Positions 7,686 to 17,410 of a DNA stretch of 64,000 bases are shown piece by piece (the first letter of the stretch is position 1; each line of letters begins with the position of its first letter). The notes beneath the pieces were generated by a model, which saw only the letters and a program-made list of their open reading frames with translations, was not told the origin of the DNA and did no database searches. The DNA lies in contig CALSTU010000003.1 of NCBI GenBank assembly GCA_943789355.1, positions 1-64,000 on the forward strand, in the 5' to 3' direction. This DNA comes from UBA7430 sp002478765 (GTDB lineage: Bacteria > Bacteroidota > Bacteroidia > Flavobacteriales > UBA7430). The position numbers and the translations under genes were made by a program.

Positions 7686-9587
7686 ATGTATCAAATCAAA
7701 AATGAATCGGACTACATAAAATCGTACAAAGCCTCTGTTGAGGATCCCAAACTTTTTTGGGAAGAAATTGCAGAAAATAATTTCACCTGGCAAAGGAAGT
7801 GGGAGCATGTATTGAACTTTGACTTTTCTAAACCGGAATTCAAGTGGTTTGAAGGCGCTCAACTCAACATTACAGAAAATTGTATCGATCGTCATCTTAA
7901 TGATCGTGGCGATAAAACAGCGATTCTTTTTGAACCCAATAATTCTGAAGAAAAAGAGGAGCATATTACTTACAAAGAATTGCACGTTCGGGTTTGTAAA
8001 TTTGCCAATGTGTTAAAAGATCAAGGCATTAAAAAAGGAGATCGGGTATGCATTTATTTACCCATGATTCCGGATTTGGCCATAGCAACTTTGGCTTGTG
8101 CAAGAATTGGAGCCATTCATTCTGTGGTGTTTGCAGGTTTCTCTTCAAGCTCCCTTGCTGCTCGAGTTAATGATGCAGCCTGCAAGATGGTCATCACCAG
8201 TGACGGTTCTTTTAGAGGAAATAAGTGCATCGATTTAAAATCTATTGTCGATGAAGCTTTAGATTCTTGTCCATGCGTTGAACGTGTTTTGGTGGCAAAA
8301 AGAACCCATACCGATGTTGCGATGAAAGTTTCTCGTGACATTTGGTTGCAACCTCTTTTGGATGCTGCAGTAGCGGTGTGTCCAATTGAAATTATGGATG
8401 CCGAAGACCCCTTGTTTATTTTGTATACCTCAGGTTCTACCGGAAAACCAAAAGGTATGGTCCACACTTCGGCAGGGTATATGGTCAATACTGCTTATAC
8501 GTTCAAAAATGTTTTTCAGTACGAAGAGGATGACGTTTATTGGTGTACGGCAGATATTGGCTGGATTACAGGCCACAGTTATATAGTTTACGGTCCTTTG
8601 TTAAACGGAGCAACTACTTTGATGTTCGAAGGGGTTCCGTCTTATCCGGATTGGGGACGATTTTGGGAAATTGTACAAAAACATCGGGTGAATCAGTTTT
8701 ATACGGCCCCAACGGCTATTCGCGCCATGGCAAAGGAGGATCTTAGTCATGTTACAAAATACGATTTGAGTTCCTTAAAATTATTAGGTACTGTTGGAGA
8801 GCCTATCAATGAAGAGGCTTGGCGCTGGTATCATAAAAATATTGGAGATGAAAAATGTCCGGTTGTGGATACTTGGTGGCAGACTGAAACCGGGTCCATC
8901 ATGATTGCTCCTATTCCTACTGCCGTTAAACCGGTTCCTACCTTTGCCACACTGCCACTTCCGGGCATCCAACCTGTATTGGTTAATGCGGATGGTGAGC
9001 CTATTGAGGCAGATAAAACGGAAGGAAATTTATGCATTCGTTTCCCATGGCCTTCGATAGCCAGAACCATTTGGGGAGATCATCAGCGATACAAAGACAC
9101 TTATTTTTCCAAATTTGAGAACTGTTATTTTACGGGAGATGGAGCCATTAGGAATGAAAAAGGGTACTATCGCATTACCGGTAGGGTGGATGATATCATT
9201 CTGGTTTCGGGACACAATTTAGGTACCGCTCCCATTGAGGATTGCATCAACGAGCACCCATTGATCGCTGAAAGTGCGATTGTAGGTTTTCCAGATGACA
9301 TCAAAGGAAATGCTTTGTATGGGTTTTTGACGGTCAAATCTCCAGTAAATTCAGGCGAAGAAAAAGAGTTGCATCATCAAGTCAATCAGTTGATTCGGGA
9401 TAAGATCGGTCCGATTGCTAAATTGGATAAAATTCAGTTTTGCTCTGGGCTTCCAAAAACTCGTTCCGGAAAAATCATGCGTAGAATTCTCAGAAAGATC
9501 GCTTCCAAAGATGCAGAAAATCTGGGTGACACAAGCACCTTGTTAAACCCGGAAGTTGTTGAACAGATTCGGGACAATGCCCTTTGA
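7686..9587 (+). CDS. acs: Acetyl-CoA synthetase
   Basis: The enzyme converts acetate, ATP and CoA to acetyl-CoA in the cytoplasm. At 633 residues it has the family's usual length. Visible are the N-terminal ACS domain (SVEDPKLFWEEIA), the AMP-binding signature LYTSGSTGKPKGMV near residue 240, the WWQTETG motif, YFTGDGA and RVDDIILVSGHNLGT, and near the C-terminus PKTRSGKIMRRILRKI, which carries the lysine acetylated for regulation in this family. It is a single gene, divergent from the AraC-type regulator. It may recover acetate released during sugar catabolism; this link is inference. Confidence 0.96.
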   Translation: MYQIKNESDYIKSYKASVEDPKLFWEEIAENNFTWQRKWEHVLNFDFSKPEFKWFEGAQLNITENCIDRHLNDRGDKTAILFEPNNSEEKEEHITYKELHVRVCKFANVLKDQGIKKGDRVCIYLPMIPDLAIATLACARIGAIHSVVFAGFSSSSLAARVNDAACKMVITSDGSFRGNKCIDLKSIVDEALDSCPCVERVLVAKRTHTDVAMKVSRDIWLQPLLDAAVAVCPIEIMDAEDPLFILYTSGSTGKPKGMVHTSAGYMVNTAYTFKNVFQYEEDDVYWCTADIGWITGHSYIVYGPLLNGATTLMFEGVPSYPDWGRFWEIVQKHRVNQFYTAPTAIRAMAKEDLSHVTKYDLSSLKLLGTVGEPINEEAWRWYHKNIGDEKCPVVDTWWQTETGSIMIAPIPTAVKPVPTFATLPLPGIQPVLVNADGEPIEADKTEGNLCIRFPWPSIARTIWGDHQRYKDTYFSKFENCYFTGDGAIRNEKGYYRITGRVDDIILVSGHNLGTAPIEDCINEHPLIAESAIVGFPDDIKGNALYGFLTVKSPVNSGEEKELHHQVNQLIRDKIGPIAKLDKIQFCSGLPKTRSGKIMRRILRKIASKDAENLGDTSTLLNPEVVEQIRDNAL

Positions 9588-9604
9588 TTTTAAGATGCAA
9601 TCAG

Positions 9605-10486
9605 CTACCATTTAAAAACCTCGTAGGTGCGAGACCATTCGGCAGTTTGACCCGGTAAAATTTGAATTTTGATAAATAATTCGGGACTTATAACGTGCTT
9701 ACTGCCCCACACATTGATGCTTTGGGTTTGAAAGCTTCCTACTTCTCGAATGCCAATTTTTGAAATCAAATCCTGCAATTCCCACCGAGCGTCTACCATT
9801 TGATTGCCGGATAAATTACTAAAAAAGAAGGGCTCTTCAGGGTTTGCATTAAATTTTAGTTCTGATTCATGAACGTTGACCTTATTCCCCGGATTGACGA
9901 TTTCTTGAAATTCCGAACGCTGCATTTGAAAGGGGAATTTTAAAAGGATATTTCTCCCAAGACGTGTTTGGTTCAGTCCGATAAAGTTGTGATTGTATTC
10001 ATTCGTAACGATCTCTTTCTCTCCAGTATTTTCTAGAATGTATTTAATAGAGAAGCTTTTTTCGAACAACTCGATTTCTTTTGTCAAACGATAAGAGTAT
10101 CCATTAATAGAATCGGAGGTACAGTAAATGATAATTTTATTTTTTTCAGTAATTACTCTAAATGCAGCAGGGATGATTTCGTAGTTTTCATTGAAACGGT
10201 ATTCGCTTTTTGTTTTTTTGAGTAAGCCAACACCAATTTTATGAAACCATTCTCCTATTTCTGCTTCCTTGAAACCTAAGGGAGAGTCTATACCAAACTC
10301 ATTGTATAAACCTCTTCCGAATCCATGTTCGTTTTTTTTTGATAGGTTTTCGCTACTAAGTATAGAAGTATTTTGAAAACGCAGTTGCGTAATCTTACCT
10401 GTCCAATCAAATCTCGACCCACAGTAGTTTTCAAAAGGGTGATCAATAATTATTGTGCAGTTGTTGTTTTTTATTTCTAGCGGCAT
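9605..10486 (-). CDS. Aldose 1-epimerase-like (mutarotase-fold) protein
   Basis: This is a 293-residue soluble protein without signal peptide. It has the overall layout of galactose-mutarotase-like proteins: an N-terminal beta strand segment, the central histidine motif NEYNHNFIGLN, and a C-terminal EVGSFQTQSINVWG/SPELFIKI segment. Such proteins interconvert alpha and beta anomers of sugars or sugar phosphates. It lies tail to tail with acs, 18 bases away. Substrate is not clear from sequence; a role in handling glucose released from glucan is plausible. Confidence 0.65.
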   Translation of the reverse strand: MPLEIKNNNCTIIIDHPFENYCGSRFDWTGKITQLRFQNTSILSSENLSKKNEHGFGRGLYNEFGIDSPLGFKEAEIGEWFHKIGVGLLKKTKSEYRFNENYEIIPAAFRVITEKNKIIIYCTSDSINGYSYRLTKEIELFEKSFSIKYILENTGEKEIVTNEYNHNFIGLNQTRLGRNILLKFPFQMQRSEFQEIVNPGNKVNVHESELKFNANPEEPFFFSNLSGNQMVDARWELQDLISKIGIREVGSFQTQSINVWGSKHVISPELFIKIQILPGQTAEWSRTYEVFKW

Positions 10487-10748
10487 TCAGAGATTTCTGT
10501 TTACGGTTGAATATGGATGTTACAAGAATTTTGATGTTACACATAATAAATTCTGATGTTGAAAAAGGTTTAAAGCAAAAGATTTTGTGTTAAAATATAT
10601 TTACATAATTAGCAATCTAATACCAGGTTGAAAATATTTTGTAAAGATATATTTATTCAAGAAAATCTGGGTTCACATTGTTTTAATACACATTTAACCA
10701 TTTCTTTTTATTCCTTTTATATTTTCGCTTCAAAATATATCAGTCTTT

Positions 10749-11291
10749 ATGAGAACATTTTTTCTATTTTTTACTACACTATTTGTTGTCGCTTGTGGGC
10801 CCAAGAAATACTCTGAGGATGAGACGGTAATGCTTGTTACAGAACATAGCCTCTCGCCTTATGATTCTATTGTATCGATTAAAAAAGTTAACCTTTTTAA
10901 TTTCTTCACAGCCAAATCAAAAATTGACCAGTATGAACCTATAAATGGGGAGTTATATTCTGATTTTGGACTTGTAGGCGTCTTTGTTGAGGGTAAAGTT
11001 AAGGATGGAGTCCATAGAATGTGGTATGACAGCGGTCAATTAAAAATTGAAGCAAATTATATGAACTATAAAAAAGAAGGATTGTTTCAACATTGGTTTG
11101 AATCGGGCCAAGTATACCATCAGTGTTACTATATTAACGGAGAGTTTAATGGAGAAAATAAATCTTGGTATTCCAATGGCAATAAAAGACATGATGGTCT
11201 GATTATTGGAAATACTATGGTAGGTGAACAAACCTATTATAATCTTGATGGAAGTATTGAAAAGATTGATCACTGGCCTAATATAGAATAA
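10749..11291 (+). CDS. MORN-repeat lipoprotein
   Basis: The N-terminus (MRTFFLFFTTLFVVACGPKK) is a lipoprotein signal with Cys17. The rest of the 180 residues contains MORN-type repeats such as GVHRMWYDSGQLKIEANY, GLFQHWFESGQVYHQC and GENKSWYSNGNKRHDG. These repeats are common in Bacteroidota envelope proteins and usually mediate protein contacts; some act as antitoxins. No toxin partner is next to it. The start was chosen for the lipoprotein signal. Upstream (10487-10748) is AT-rich with no gene seen. Confidence 0.75.
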   Translation: MRTFFLFFTTLFVVACGPKKYSEDETVMLVTEHSLSPYDSIVSIKKVNLFNFFTAKSKIDQYEPINGELYSDFGLVGVFVEGKVKDGVHRMWYDSGQLKIEANYMNYKKEGLFQHWFESGQVYHQCYYINGEFNGENKSWYSNGNKRHDGLIIGNTMVGEQTYYNLDGSIEKIDHWPNIE

Positions 11292-11378
11292 GGTGAGCTT
11301 ATTTTTTTGAGTGATTTCTTCATTTTAAAGTTAGCTATATTTTAGGGTTTTGAAGCCTATATTTTGTATTTTGCTAGG

Positions 11379-12320
11379 ATGAAAAACCTCTCCTATTATC
11401 TAAAGAACTTTGCGTACAATGCATTGCCGAAAAGTTTTTTTCATTGGAAATTCCAACAAATAAAAAATCTGGAAAAAACGCTAGATCCAAGTATTATAAA
11501 CACACGTTTGAATTATTATTTTAAGGGCAACGAAATGTTTGAAATACCCAAAAAAACACCTTCCATCAAACATTTTAAAAGAACAAAAGGAACGGGGTAT
11601 TATTTGGACCTTAAAGAGTTTCTTCACTACTTCAACGCACACGTAAAGTTTGCCTACCATTTTGGTGATGAAACGCATGTAAATGACCACCCTACCTTAT
11701 TTAAAGCAAGGCCAATCGGCGGAGAGAATGGTAATTCCGTTTTGTTTAAACTTAACAAATACCGCCATTTTAGGTGGGTGAACGATCCTTATTCCTTCAC
11801 TGAAAAGAAAAATATTTTGGTGTGGCGCGGTGGTGCCTACAAAACGCTGAGAAGAGATTTCGTAAGGGCGTATTGGAATCATCCGCTTTGTGATGTTGGG
11901 CAAACGAATAAACCTGTAGAGGACGCTCCCTGGCAAAAAGAATATTTAAGTGTTATGCAACAATTGCAGTATAAGTTTATCTTTTGCCCTGAGGGTAATG
12001 ATGTCGCAACAAATTTAAAATGGGTCATGTCCTCAAATTCTCTTTGCATGATGCCGAAACCCAAATTAGAAACTTGGTTTATGGAGGGAACTTTGGTGGC
12101 CGGAGTACATTATGTTGAAATTGCTGATGATTTCTCTGATCTTGATGAGAAAATTCGTTTTTACGCTGCGCACACAGATGAAGCACAAGAAATCATCAAG
12201 AATGCCCATGCTTTCGTGAAGCAATTCCAAAATAAAAATTTGGAAGATTATTTGTGTTTTAAGGTTTTGGAGCGTTATGCTAACAGGAGCGGTCAAAGCC
12301 ATGTTTTACGATTTAATTAG
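11379..12320 (+). CDS. GT90-like (CAP10/LpsA family) glycosyltransferase
   Basis: This is a soluble protein of about 313 residues. It shows the family signature of lipopolysaccharide-modifying glycosyltransferases: KNILVWRGGAYKTLRRDFVRAYWN, then FIFCPEGNDVATNLKWVMSSNSLCMMPKP, and WFMEGTLVAGVHYVEIADDFSDL. It probably transfers a sugar, often xylose or glucose, onto a surface glycan. The ATG at 11379 was chosen over the TTG at 11364 because MKNLSYYLKNFAYN is a normal family start. It stands alone between a lipoprotein and an AlkB-like gene, not in a polysaccharide gene cluster. Confidence 0.8.
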   Translation: MKNLSYYLKNFAYNALPKSFFHWKFQQIKNLEKTLDPSIINTRLNYYFKGNEMFEIPKKTPSIKHFKRTKGTGYYLDLKEFLHYFNAHVKFAYHFGDETHVNDHPTLFKARPIGGENGNSVLFKLNKYRHFRWVNDPYSFTEKKNILVWRGGAYKTLRRDFVRAYWNHPLCDVGQTNKPVEDAPWQKEYLSVMQQLQYKFIFCPEGNDVATNLKWVMSSNSLCMMPKPKLETWFMEGTLVAGVHYVEIADDFSDLDEKIRFYAAHTDEAQEIIKNAHAFVKQFQNKNLEDYLCFKVLERYANRSGQSHVLRFN

Positions 12321-12358
12321 GGCATTGTTTTATACTTACAAATCATAAAACCAAAATT

Positions 12359-12952
12359 TTGTTGAAGAAGCCCGTAATACATAAGATTACCGATGGGGAG
12401 TACATCCACATTCCTGATTTTTATGATTTGGATTCAGCAGATTCATACTTCAAAGATTTGATTGAAGGAATCTGTTGGACCCAAGAGAAGATGCATATGT
12501 TCGGAAGGGAAATCAATTTCCCCAGGTTGATGGCCTTTTATGGGGATGCAGGAAAGAGCTATTCATTTTCAAAAAACACGTTTCATGCAAAAGAATGGAC
12601 GCCAACACTTCTCAAAATTAAAACCGATTTAGAATCGAAGTTTCAAATGGAATTAAATTCTGTATTGATGAATCAGTATCGAGATGGAAACGATTCCATG
12701 GACTGGCATCAAGACGATGAAAAAGAATTGGGGCTCAATCCAACGATTGTTTCGGTCAATTTTGGTGCCTCAAGAATGTTTCAATTGAGACATTTAAAAA
12801 CCAAGGAAAAAATAAACATTCCCTTAGAGCATGGCAGTGTGTTGATTATGAAAGGCAGTTTACAGCACCATTGGCAGCATCGTTTGCCAAAAACAAAAAA
12901 GGCGGTTGGGCATCGGATTAACCTAACTTTTCGTTTGATTCAAAACCGGTAG
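12359..12952 (+). CDS. alkB: AlkB-like 2-oxoglutarate/Fe(II)-dependent dioxygenase
   Basis: This 197-residue protein is of the AlkB repair type, which removes alkyl groups from DNA or RNA bases. The iron ligands are visible as HxD in MDWHQDDE and a distal histidine in LQHHWQHRLP, followed by the 2-oxoglutarate-binding arginines in GHRINLTFRLI. NQYRDGNDSM is the typical substrate-loop lead-in. No ATG is available at the right place; translation appears to start at TTG (12359), giving the normal family length. It converges with the GH81 gene, 20 bases apart. Confidence 0.88.
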   Translation: MLKKPVIHKITDGEYIHIPDFYDLDSADSYFKDLIEGICWTQEKMHMFGREINFPRLMAFYGDAGKSYSFSKNTFHAKEWTPTLLKIKTDLESKFQMELNSVLMNQYRDGNDSMDWHQDDEKELGLNPTIVSVNFGASRMFQLRHLKTKEKINIPLEHGSVLIMKGSLQHHWQHRLPKTKKAVGHRINLTFRLIQNR

Positions 12953-12972
12953 TCTCCAATAAATTAATCCAG

Positions 12973-15900
12973 CTAGTTACATGGGTCTTTGTTTATGTAT
13001 GTAAGGGAACTGGCGTCCTTAACTTTCAACTGATATCCCTCTCCGGGTTTCATGTCGCCTATGCCATTGAAACCCCATTCGGGTAACAAGGCATTTCCAT
13101 TAAAATCTTTAGCAATGACTAAGTTGTCAGCAACAATTAATCCATCAAAGACCAATTGAGCATCTTCTGGTTCTATTTGTAGGTAGCCTATGGTATTCCA
13201 GCCTTTAGGTAAGGTAATGGAGTGTTCTTCCGGAACGGCATAATTTCCTGATAATTCCAAAGTGCATGTATTGGTTGTTTTGATGAGATATCCTTCTTTG
13301 GGGCTGATGTTCCCAATGGCATTGAAGTCCCATTCGGGTAGGTATGCGTTTCCTGTATTGTCTTTTACGATGGTGATTTGATTGTTTAGAATAAGGGGTT
13401 CGAGAACCTTTCTAATCTCTCTGTCAGTGGGAACAATGTAACTTGAAAAGATAGACCAGCCGGAAGGTAAATGCAGCGTTTGTGAATTGGGTTTGTTTAC
13501 CTCATTATCGCAGGGTGCTTCGCAGAATTCGGTGCCTACCTCGTAGGTAAAGTACTTGGTGACTGATATCCCGCCGCCCGCATAGGCAAACTTGCAGGCA
13601 TAGCTTAGCGTGGAGCCTGCAGTTTGGTTTGCCAGCGTCGCACTAAATTTAGTTCCATAAACACGATTCATAGGTGTTTCGCTAAAAGGCAATTCATTCC
13701 ATAAATAACTAACCACGCCATCTTTGTCTGAATCTAACAATTCAAATGAAACGATTACGTCATTTTCAATCGTTTCAAAACTCACCGAATAGCCTTCAGA
13801 AAAAGTACCTTGTTCGGCTTCTACGGAACTAACTGTACAAGTGTTTTCATCGTTTACGATGATGCTGATGCTTGAAGAGGTGCTTTTGTTGTTTTCATTG
13901 TCCGTTGCAATGGCCTTAATGCTGTAAGTTTTTATTACGGCTGGCTGCCAATTTATTTGGTAGGGAGGGGTGCTGTCTTCTCCAATTTTAACAGCTCCAT
14001 CAAAAAACTCTACTAAGGTGATGCTACCACCGGTGTCCGAAGCGGATGCGGACAGCGTTTGAGTGGATCCGAGTAAAACGATACTTCCAGTGTTTGGTGA
14101 GCTCATCGATACAATAGGGGCATTGTTTGTGCCCGAGTTCGGTTCTGCCAAAGTGAAAACCATTTCACCAAGGTTAAATTCCCCACCGTCTATGGCTATG
14201 CGTATGACCTGTGTACCTTGATTTAAAGCAATTTGATTGACTTGTTTGGCTCTCCAGCTGTCCCAAGCTCCTGTGTAAGACATGGAAATATCCGAGCTTA
14301 TTCGAGTGCCGTTGTTTTCCAGATGGAAAGGGCCTCCTCCACCCGAGTTTCCGCAGGCATAATTGAAGTTGAGATTGTACACCCCAGAAGTTGTTACATA
14401 GATGGTATATTCCATCCATTCTCCGGAACTAATCCAGCCGACAGCAGCTCCTTGTTGTGCGTCAGAAAATGCATCCACAGATTCATCGGGCCTATAATCA
14501 CCTTGATTCTCTTGAGATAAGTCTAGATAGGTAATGTTTTGACCCTTACCTCCTTGAAATTTATCGTAATGCCCCGCTTCTATCGTCCCCGGAATTTGGC
14601 TTGTAGGCGTTAGGAAAGAGCTTTGACTCCCCACCTGAACGCTGACGACGTTACTGGTGGTGAATGCATTACCGAGATACATCTTGGCATACAGGCTCTG
14701 CATTCCGGAAGCTAAATTAGAAACTTCCATGTTATAGGGAGCGCTGACATCACTCCCGATTAATGTAGTGCCGTTGTAAAAATCGATTTTGCTAACTTCA
14801 GTTTCATTGGTCTCCGCAGTTAGAAGTACACTGCCATTTTCGTCGATTTCAGAAAGGTTTGAGCTTAGGCTTACCGATCCACTAACATCTTTACTGGTAG
14901 CCATATCACGGGCTTCTACCCTCAACTCAAAACCGTCCGAAAAGACAACGGTCAAAGGAACATCTTTGTAGTTGTGCGCTACATAGGTCTTGGAGCCCTC
15001 TTTTTCGAAACAGGCTGCTATGGGGTAGTCGGATGTAACCGAAGCATTAACCGATCCCAGAACATTCATGGCGTGCAGCCAGTGGTAGGTTTGAGCATCT
15101 GAAATTCCAAATTTTAAGTTTCGGTTGGGGTTGGAGTTGTACAAATCAAGGGCAGCTTGAGGATTCGTAAAAGCTAAATATTTCCAATAGGTATCGTGCC
15201 AAAGATTTGCATTTTCTTCATTCGATAAGATTCCTGTATTTGAGGCCATCTCAGCCCACAGAGATTCAGCGTATGCTTTGTGATGCCCTAAATACAAAGA
15301 CCCACCGTGAATGGGGTATATCTCGATGCCGTAAGCAGCAGCAATGTCCGAGGTCCAAAAGGTTTGATTGTCGTAGCCATTTCCCCAAATCCGGGAAGCC
15401 AAACTAAAGCCATATTCTGGTTTGAAAGTTCGTTTGTTGATGTCAAGCCAGTATTCCTCAATCGCAGTTTGTTCCGTCGTGTAGATGTAAATGCCCAAGT
15501 CGCGAACTTCATCGTTTTCAGTGATGGCTCCCCAATGAATTAACGAAGAGGCAAACTGCATGCTCTCCGAGGTTGATTCTTGATCGTTTCCAAAGGGAAA
15601 GGTCGCAAAGCCGTTGGCCCAACTGTGTCCGGCATAGGGGCTGAAATTTCTTAAAAAAGGAAATTGAGAATCATTTCTGTCAGGCGAAGCAGCATCACGA
15701 ACCAACAGATTAATCATGTCGCCCCATTCATCTGCCCAGCCCGGCTCGTATTGTTCCATAAAGGCTGCCGCATGAATAAAGTAGCCCCAATGGAAGTGGT
15801 GGTCATTCAAGTTGTTGTCTTGTCCGTGGCCCGCCGGATAGCCGATTAAGGCTGACCAGGTAGTGTTGTAGTAAAACAAAAAGGCCTTTTCACCCGACTC

Positions 15901-17139
15901 TGCTTTCAACCAATCTTCCAAGCGTTCTTTGACGGTGGCAACCATTTTATCTCGGGCGATAAGGTCTCCCATTTCGTCTGCTATACGAGCGGTTTGAATG
16001 AGCCGATTCATCATTTGTCCTTCGTTGTATGAGTCGGTCCAAGTGGCTAGTGGATCGTTTTGTATTTGTTCGATTTTTTCATCCAAGGCCGCTGGGTTAA
16101 AGCCTTCGCTGTTGTTGTTAAGATAGGGGAGGGTGGGTAATATCCCTTTGAATGTGTTTTGTACTGTAAATGTATTTCCATCCAATGTTTTTATTTCACC
16201 CCTTATCGAGTTGTAGCTGAACGCCTGCGGCTGAGGGGAGTTTTGGGCTAAGTAATCCCACTGATGTGGAAGTAAGCCTTGTAACACATTCGTTTGAAAA
16301 CCTTCCTTGACGTCAGGTGTAACGGTAAAGATAGAGGTTAGTTTTGAGCTACTTTCATCATAAGACCATTCTGTGGTCGTGTTTTCCGGAAATACGTAGG
16401 CATACTTTTTATAGGTCTCTGCGACAGAAGAGATGTTACTTATTGATTGCGGAAGCATGGCCATAGACCAATAATCATTTCCATTGAGGCTGGAGGTGTA
16501 AAAGTTTCCATTTTTCGTCCAGGTACTCCCCGAGGGTGCATAAATCGCAAAATCTGCTCCTTGGTGCGCATCTGTTACGGTAATCATTTCTCCTTGAACT
16601 GTTACGCTTCCTTTGGTGATTTCAATTTGTGCGATGTCAGACGATCCTTTGGTGAAATAGAGGAATGGCATCCCGATTCCTGAGGTGGTTTCAAATTGAT
16701 GATTGCTATTGCTCCAATTCATCGTAACGGTCCAATCGGAATAATCAGAGACGGTGGCTTTGGATGCATTTAACCCAGACACACCAACGGTGATAGGAAG
16801 GTAGTCGTCAATCGGTTGTGAACTGCCATTTGGTGTGGGTGTGGGAACAATATAGCTTACCACAAGTCCGTTGGAAACGGTTTTCATGGTCATGGGGTAG
16901 TTGAAAAGATTGCTTACGTGGTCTTCTTTGATCAAAGCGGACCACCAATCGTTGGTAGGGACCGGATTTCCGAGAGCATTTCCACTAATTTGTGGACTCC
17001 CCGAGGGATAACTGTTTCTATTCGCAGCATCGACGCCCGGAAATGTTTGGGTGTAGCTTCCAGATCCAACGTTTGTGAACTGAGCATTGACGGCAATCGA
17101 AAAGAATGAACAAAATAGGGCTGTAAAGAAGATTTTCAT
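12973..17139 (-). CDS. Secreted GH81 endo-beta-1,3-glucanase with CBM6, CBM56-like and Ig-like domains
   Basis: The enzyme is expected to cut laminarin-type beta-1,3-glucan outside the cell. A signal peptide (residues 1-20, ending VNAQ) is followed by a GH81 catalytic domain (about 25-735) with DHHFHWGYF at 446-454, GHSWANGF at 504-511 and the catalytic glutamate region GNDQESTSES (Glu521 and Glu525). Then come an Ig-like domain (755-838), CBM6 (853-996, GEWMEYTIYV), a second Ig-like domain (1007-1097), a CBM56-like domain (1103-1204, FELLDSDKDGVVSYLW and KFAYAGGGISVTKYF) and two copies of an 80-residue module (GWSIFSSY and GWNTIGYL). The protein ends right after the second copy with no recognisable T9SS tail. 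The same double module precedes the T9SS tail of the giant cysteine-module protein, so it may help localisation. Confidence 0.93.
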   Translation of the reverse strand: MKIFFTALFCSFFSIAVNAQFTNVGSGSYTQTFPGVDAANRNSYPSGSPQISGNALGNPVPTNDWWSALIKEDHVSNLFNYPMTMKTVSNGLVVSYIVPTPTPNGSSQPIDDYLPITVGVSGLNASKATVSDYSDWTVTMNWSNSNHQFETTSGIGMPFLYFTKGSSDIAQIEITKGSVTVQGEMITVTDAHQGADFAIYAPSGSTWTKNGNFYTSSLNGNDYWSMAMLPQSISNISSVAETYKKYAYVFPENTTTEWSYDESSSKLTSIFTVTPDVKEGFQTNVLQGLLPHQWDYLAQNSPQPQAFSYNSIRGEIKTLDGNTFTVQNTFKGILPTLPYLNNNSEGFNPAALDEKIEQIQNDPLATWTDSYNEGQMMNRLIQTARIADEMGDLIARDKMVATVKERLEDWLKAESGEKAFLFYYNTTWSALIGYPAGHGQDNNLNDHHFHWGYFIHAAAFMEQYEPGWADEWGDMINLLVRDAASPDRNDSQFPFLRNFSPYAGHSWANGFATFPFGNDQESTSESMQFASSLIHWGAITENDEVRDLGIYIYTTEQTAIEEYWLDINKRTFKPEYGFSLASRIWGNGYDNQTFWTSDIAAAYGIEIYPIHGGSLYLGHHKAYAESLWAEMASNTGILSNEENANLWHDTYWKYLAFTNPQAALDLYNSNPNRNLKFGISDAQTYHWLHAMNVLGSVNASVTSDYPIAACFEKEGSKTYVAHNYKDVPLTVVFSDGFELRVEARDMATSKDVSGSVSLSSNLSEIDENGSVLLTAETNETEVSKIDFYNGTTLIGSDVSAPYNMEVSNLASGMQSLYAKMYLGNAFTTSNVVSVQVGSQSSFLTPTSQIPGTIEAGHYDKFQGGKGQNITYLDLSQENQGDYRPDESVDAFSDAQQGAAVGWISSGEWMEYTIYVTTSGVYNLNFNYACGNSGGGGPFHLENNGTRISSDISMSYTGAWDSWRAKQVNQIALNQGTQVIRIAIDGGEFNLGEMVFTLAEPNSGTNNAPIVSMSSPNTGSIVLLGSTQTLSASASDTGGSITLVEFFDGAVKIGEDSTPPYQINWQPAVIKTYSIKAIATDNENNKSTSSSISIIVNDENTCTVSSVEAEQGTFSEGYSVSFETIENDVIVSFELLDSDKDGVVSYLWNELPFSETPMNRVYGTKFSATLANQTAGSTLSYACKFAYAGGGISVTKYFTYEVGTEFCEAPCDNEVNKPNSQTLHLPSGWSIFSSYIVPTDREIRKVLEPLILNNQITIVKDNTGNAYLPEWDFNAIGNISPKEGYLIKTTNTCTLELSGNYAVPEEHSITLPKGWNTIGYLQIEPEDAQLVFDGLIVADNLVIAKDFNGNALLPEWGFNGIGDMKPGEGYQLKVKDASSLTYINKDPCN

Positions 17140-17192
17140 GGTGGGGTTCTTTTCTAAAGTAAATTTAAAGCTTTTTATAGACTGAGCATACT

Positions 17193-17206
17193 CGTTTTAT
17201 AAAACG
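17193..17206. promoter_or_regulatory. Perfect palindrome in the GH81/gap intergenic region
   Basis: CGTTTTATAAAACG is a 14-base perfect palindrome, about 55 bases above the GH81 start and 205 above gap. With its right flank it shares TAAAACGGGA with the inverted repeat upstream of acs and the AraC-type gene. It is a candidate operator; no protein partner is known. Confidence 0.35.
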
Positions 17207-17410
17207 GGATAATTATTCGGTCAAAATTTAATTTTCTTTAGGTACCGGATAGAGTAAATCAGATTTTATAGAATTGGAGCAATCAATTTGTGCCTTGAAA
17301 ATCATACAAAGTGTAATTTATACGTTAAATTAGCGCACGCAAATGAAGCGGATGAGAACACCAGGGCATTTGAACATAAAAGACAAAAACGTAATTAATT
17401 TTTTACATCG

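Noticed and set aside
10628..10816. Small plus-strand reading frame before the MORN lipoprotein
   Set aside because: It overlaps the lipoprotein signal in another frame, is AT-rich and matches nothing recognisable.
10749..11291. MORN-repeat lipoprotein as an antitoxin of a toxin pair
   Set aside because: No toxin gene is next to it and it has a lipoprotein signal.
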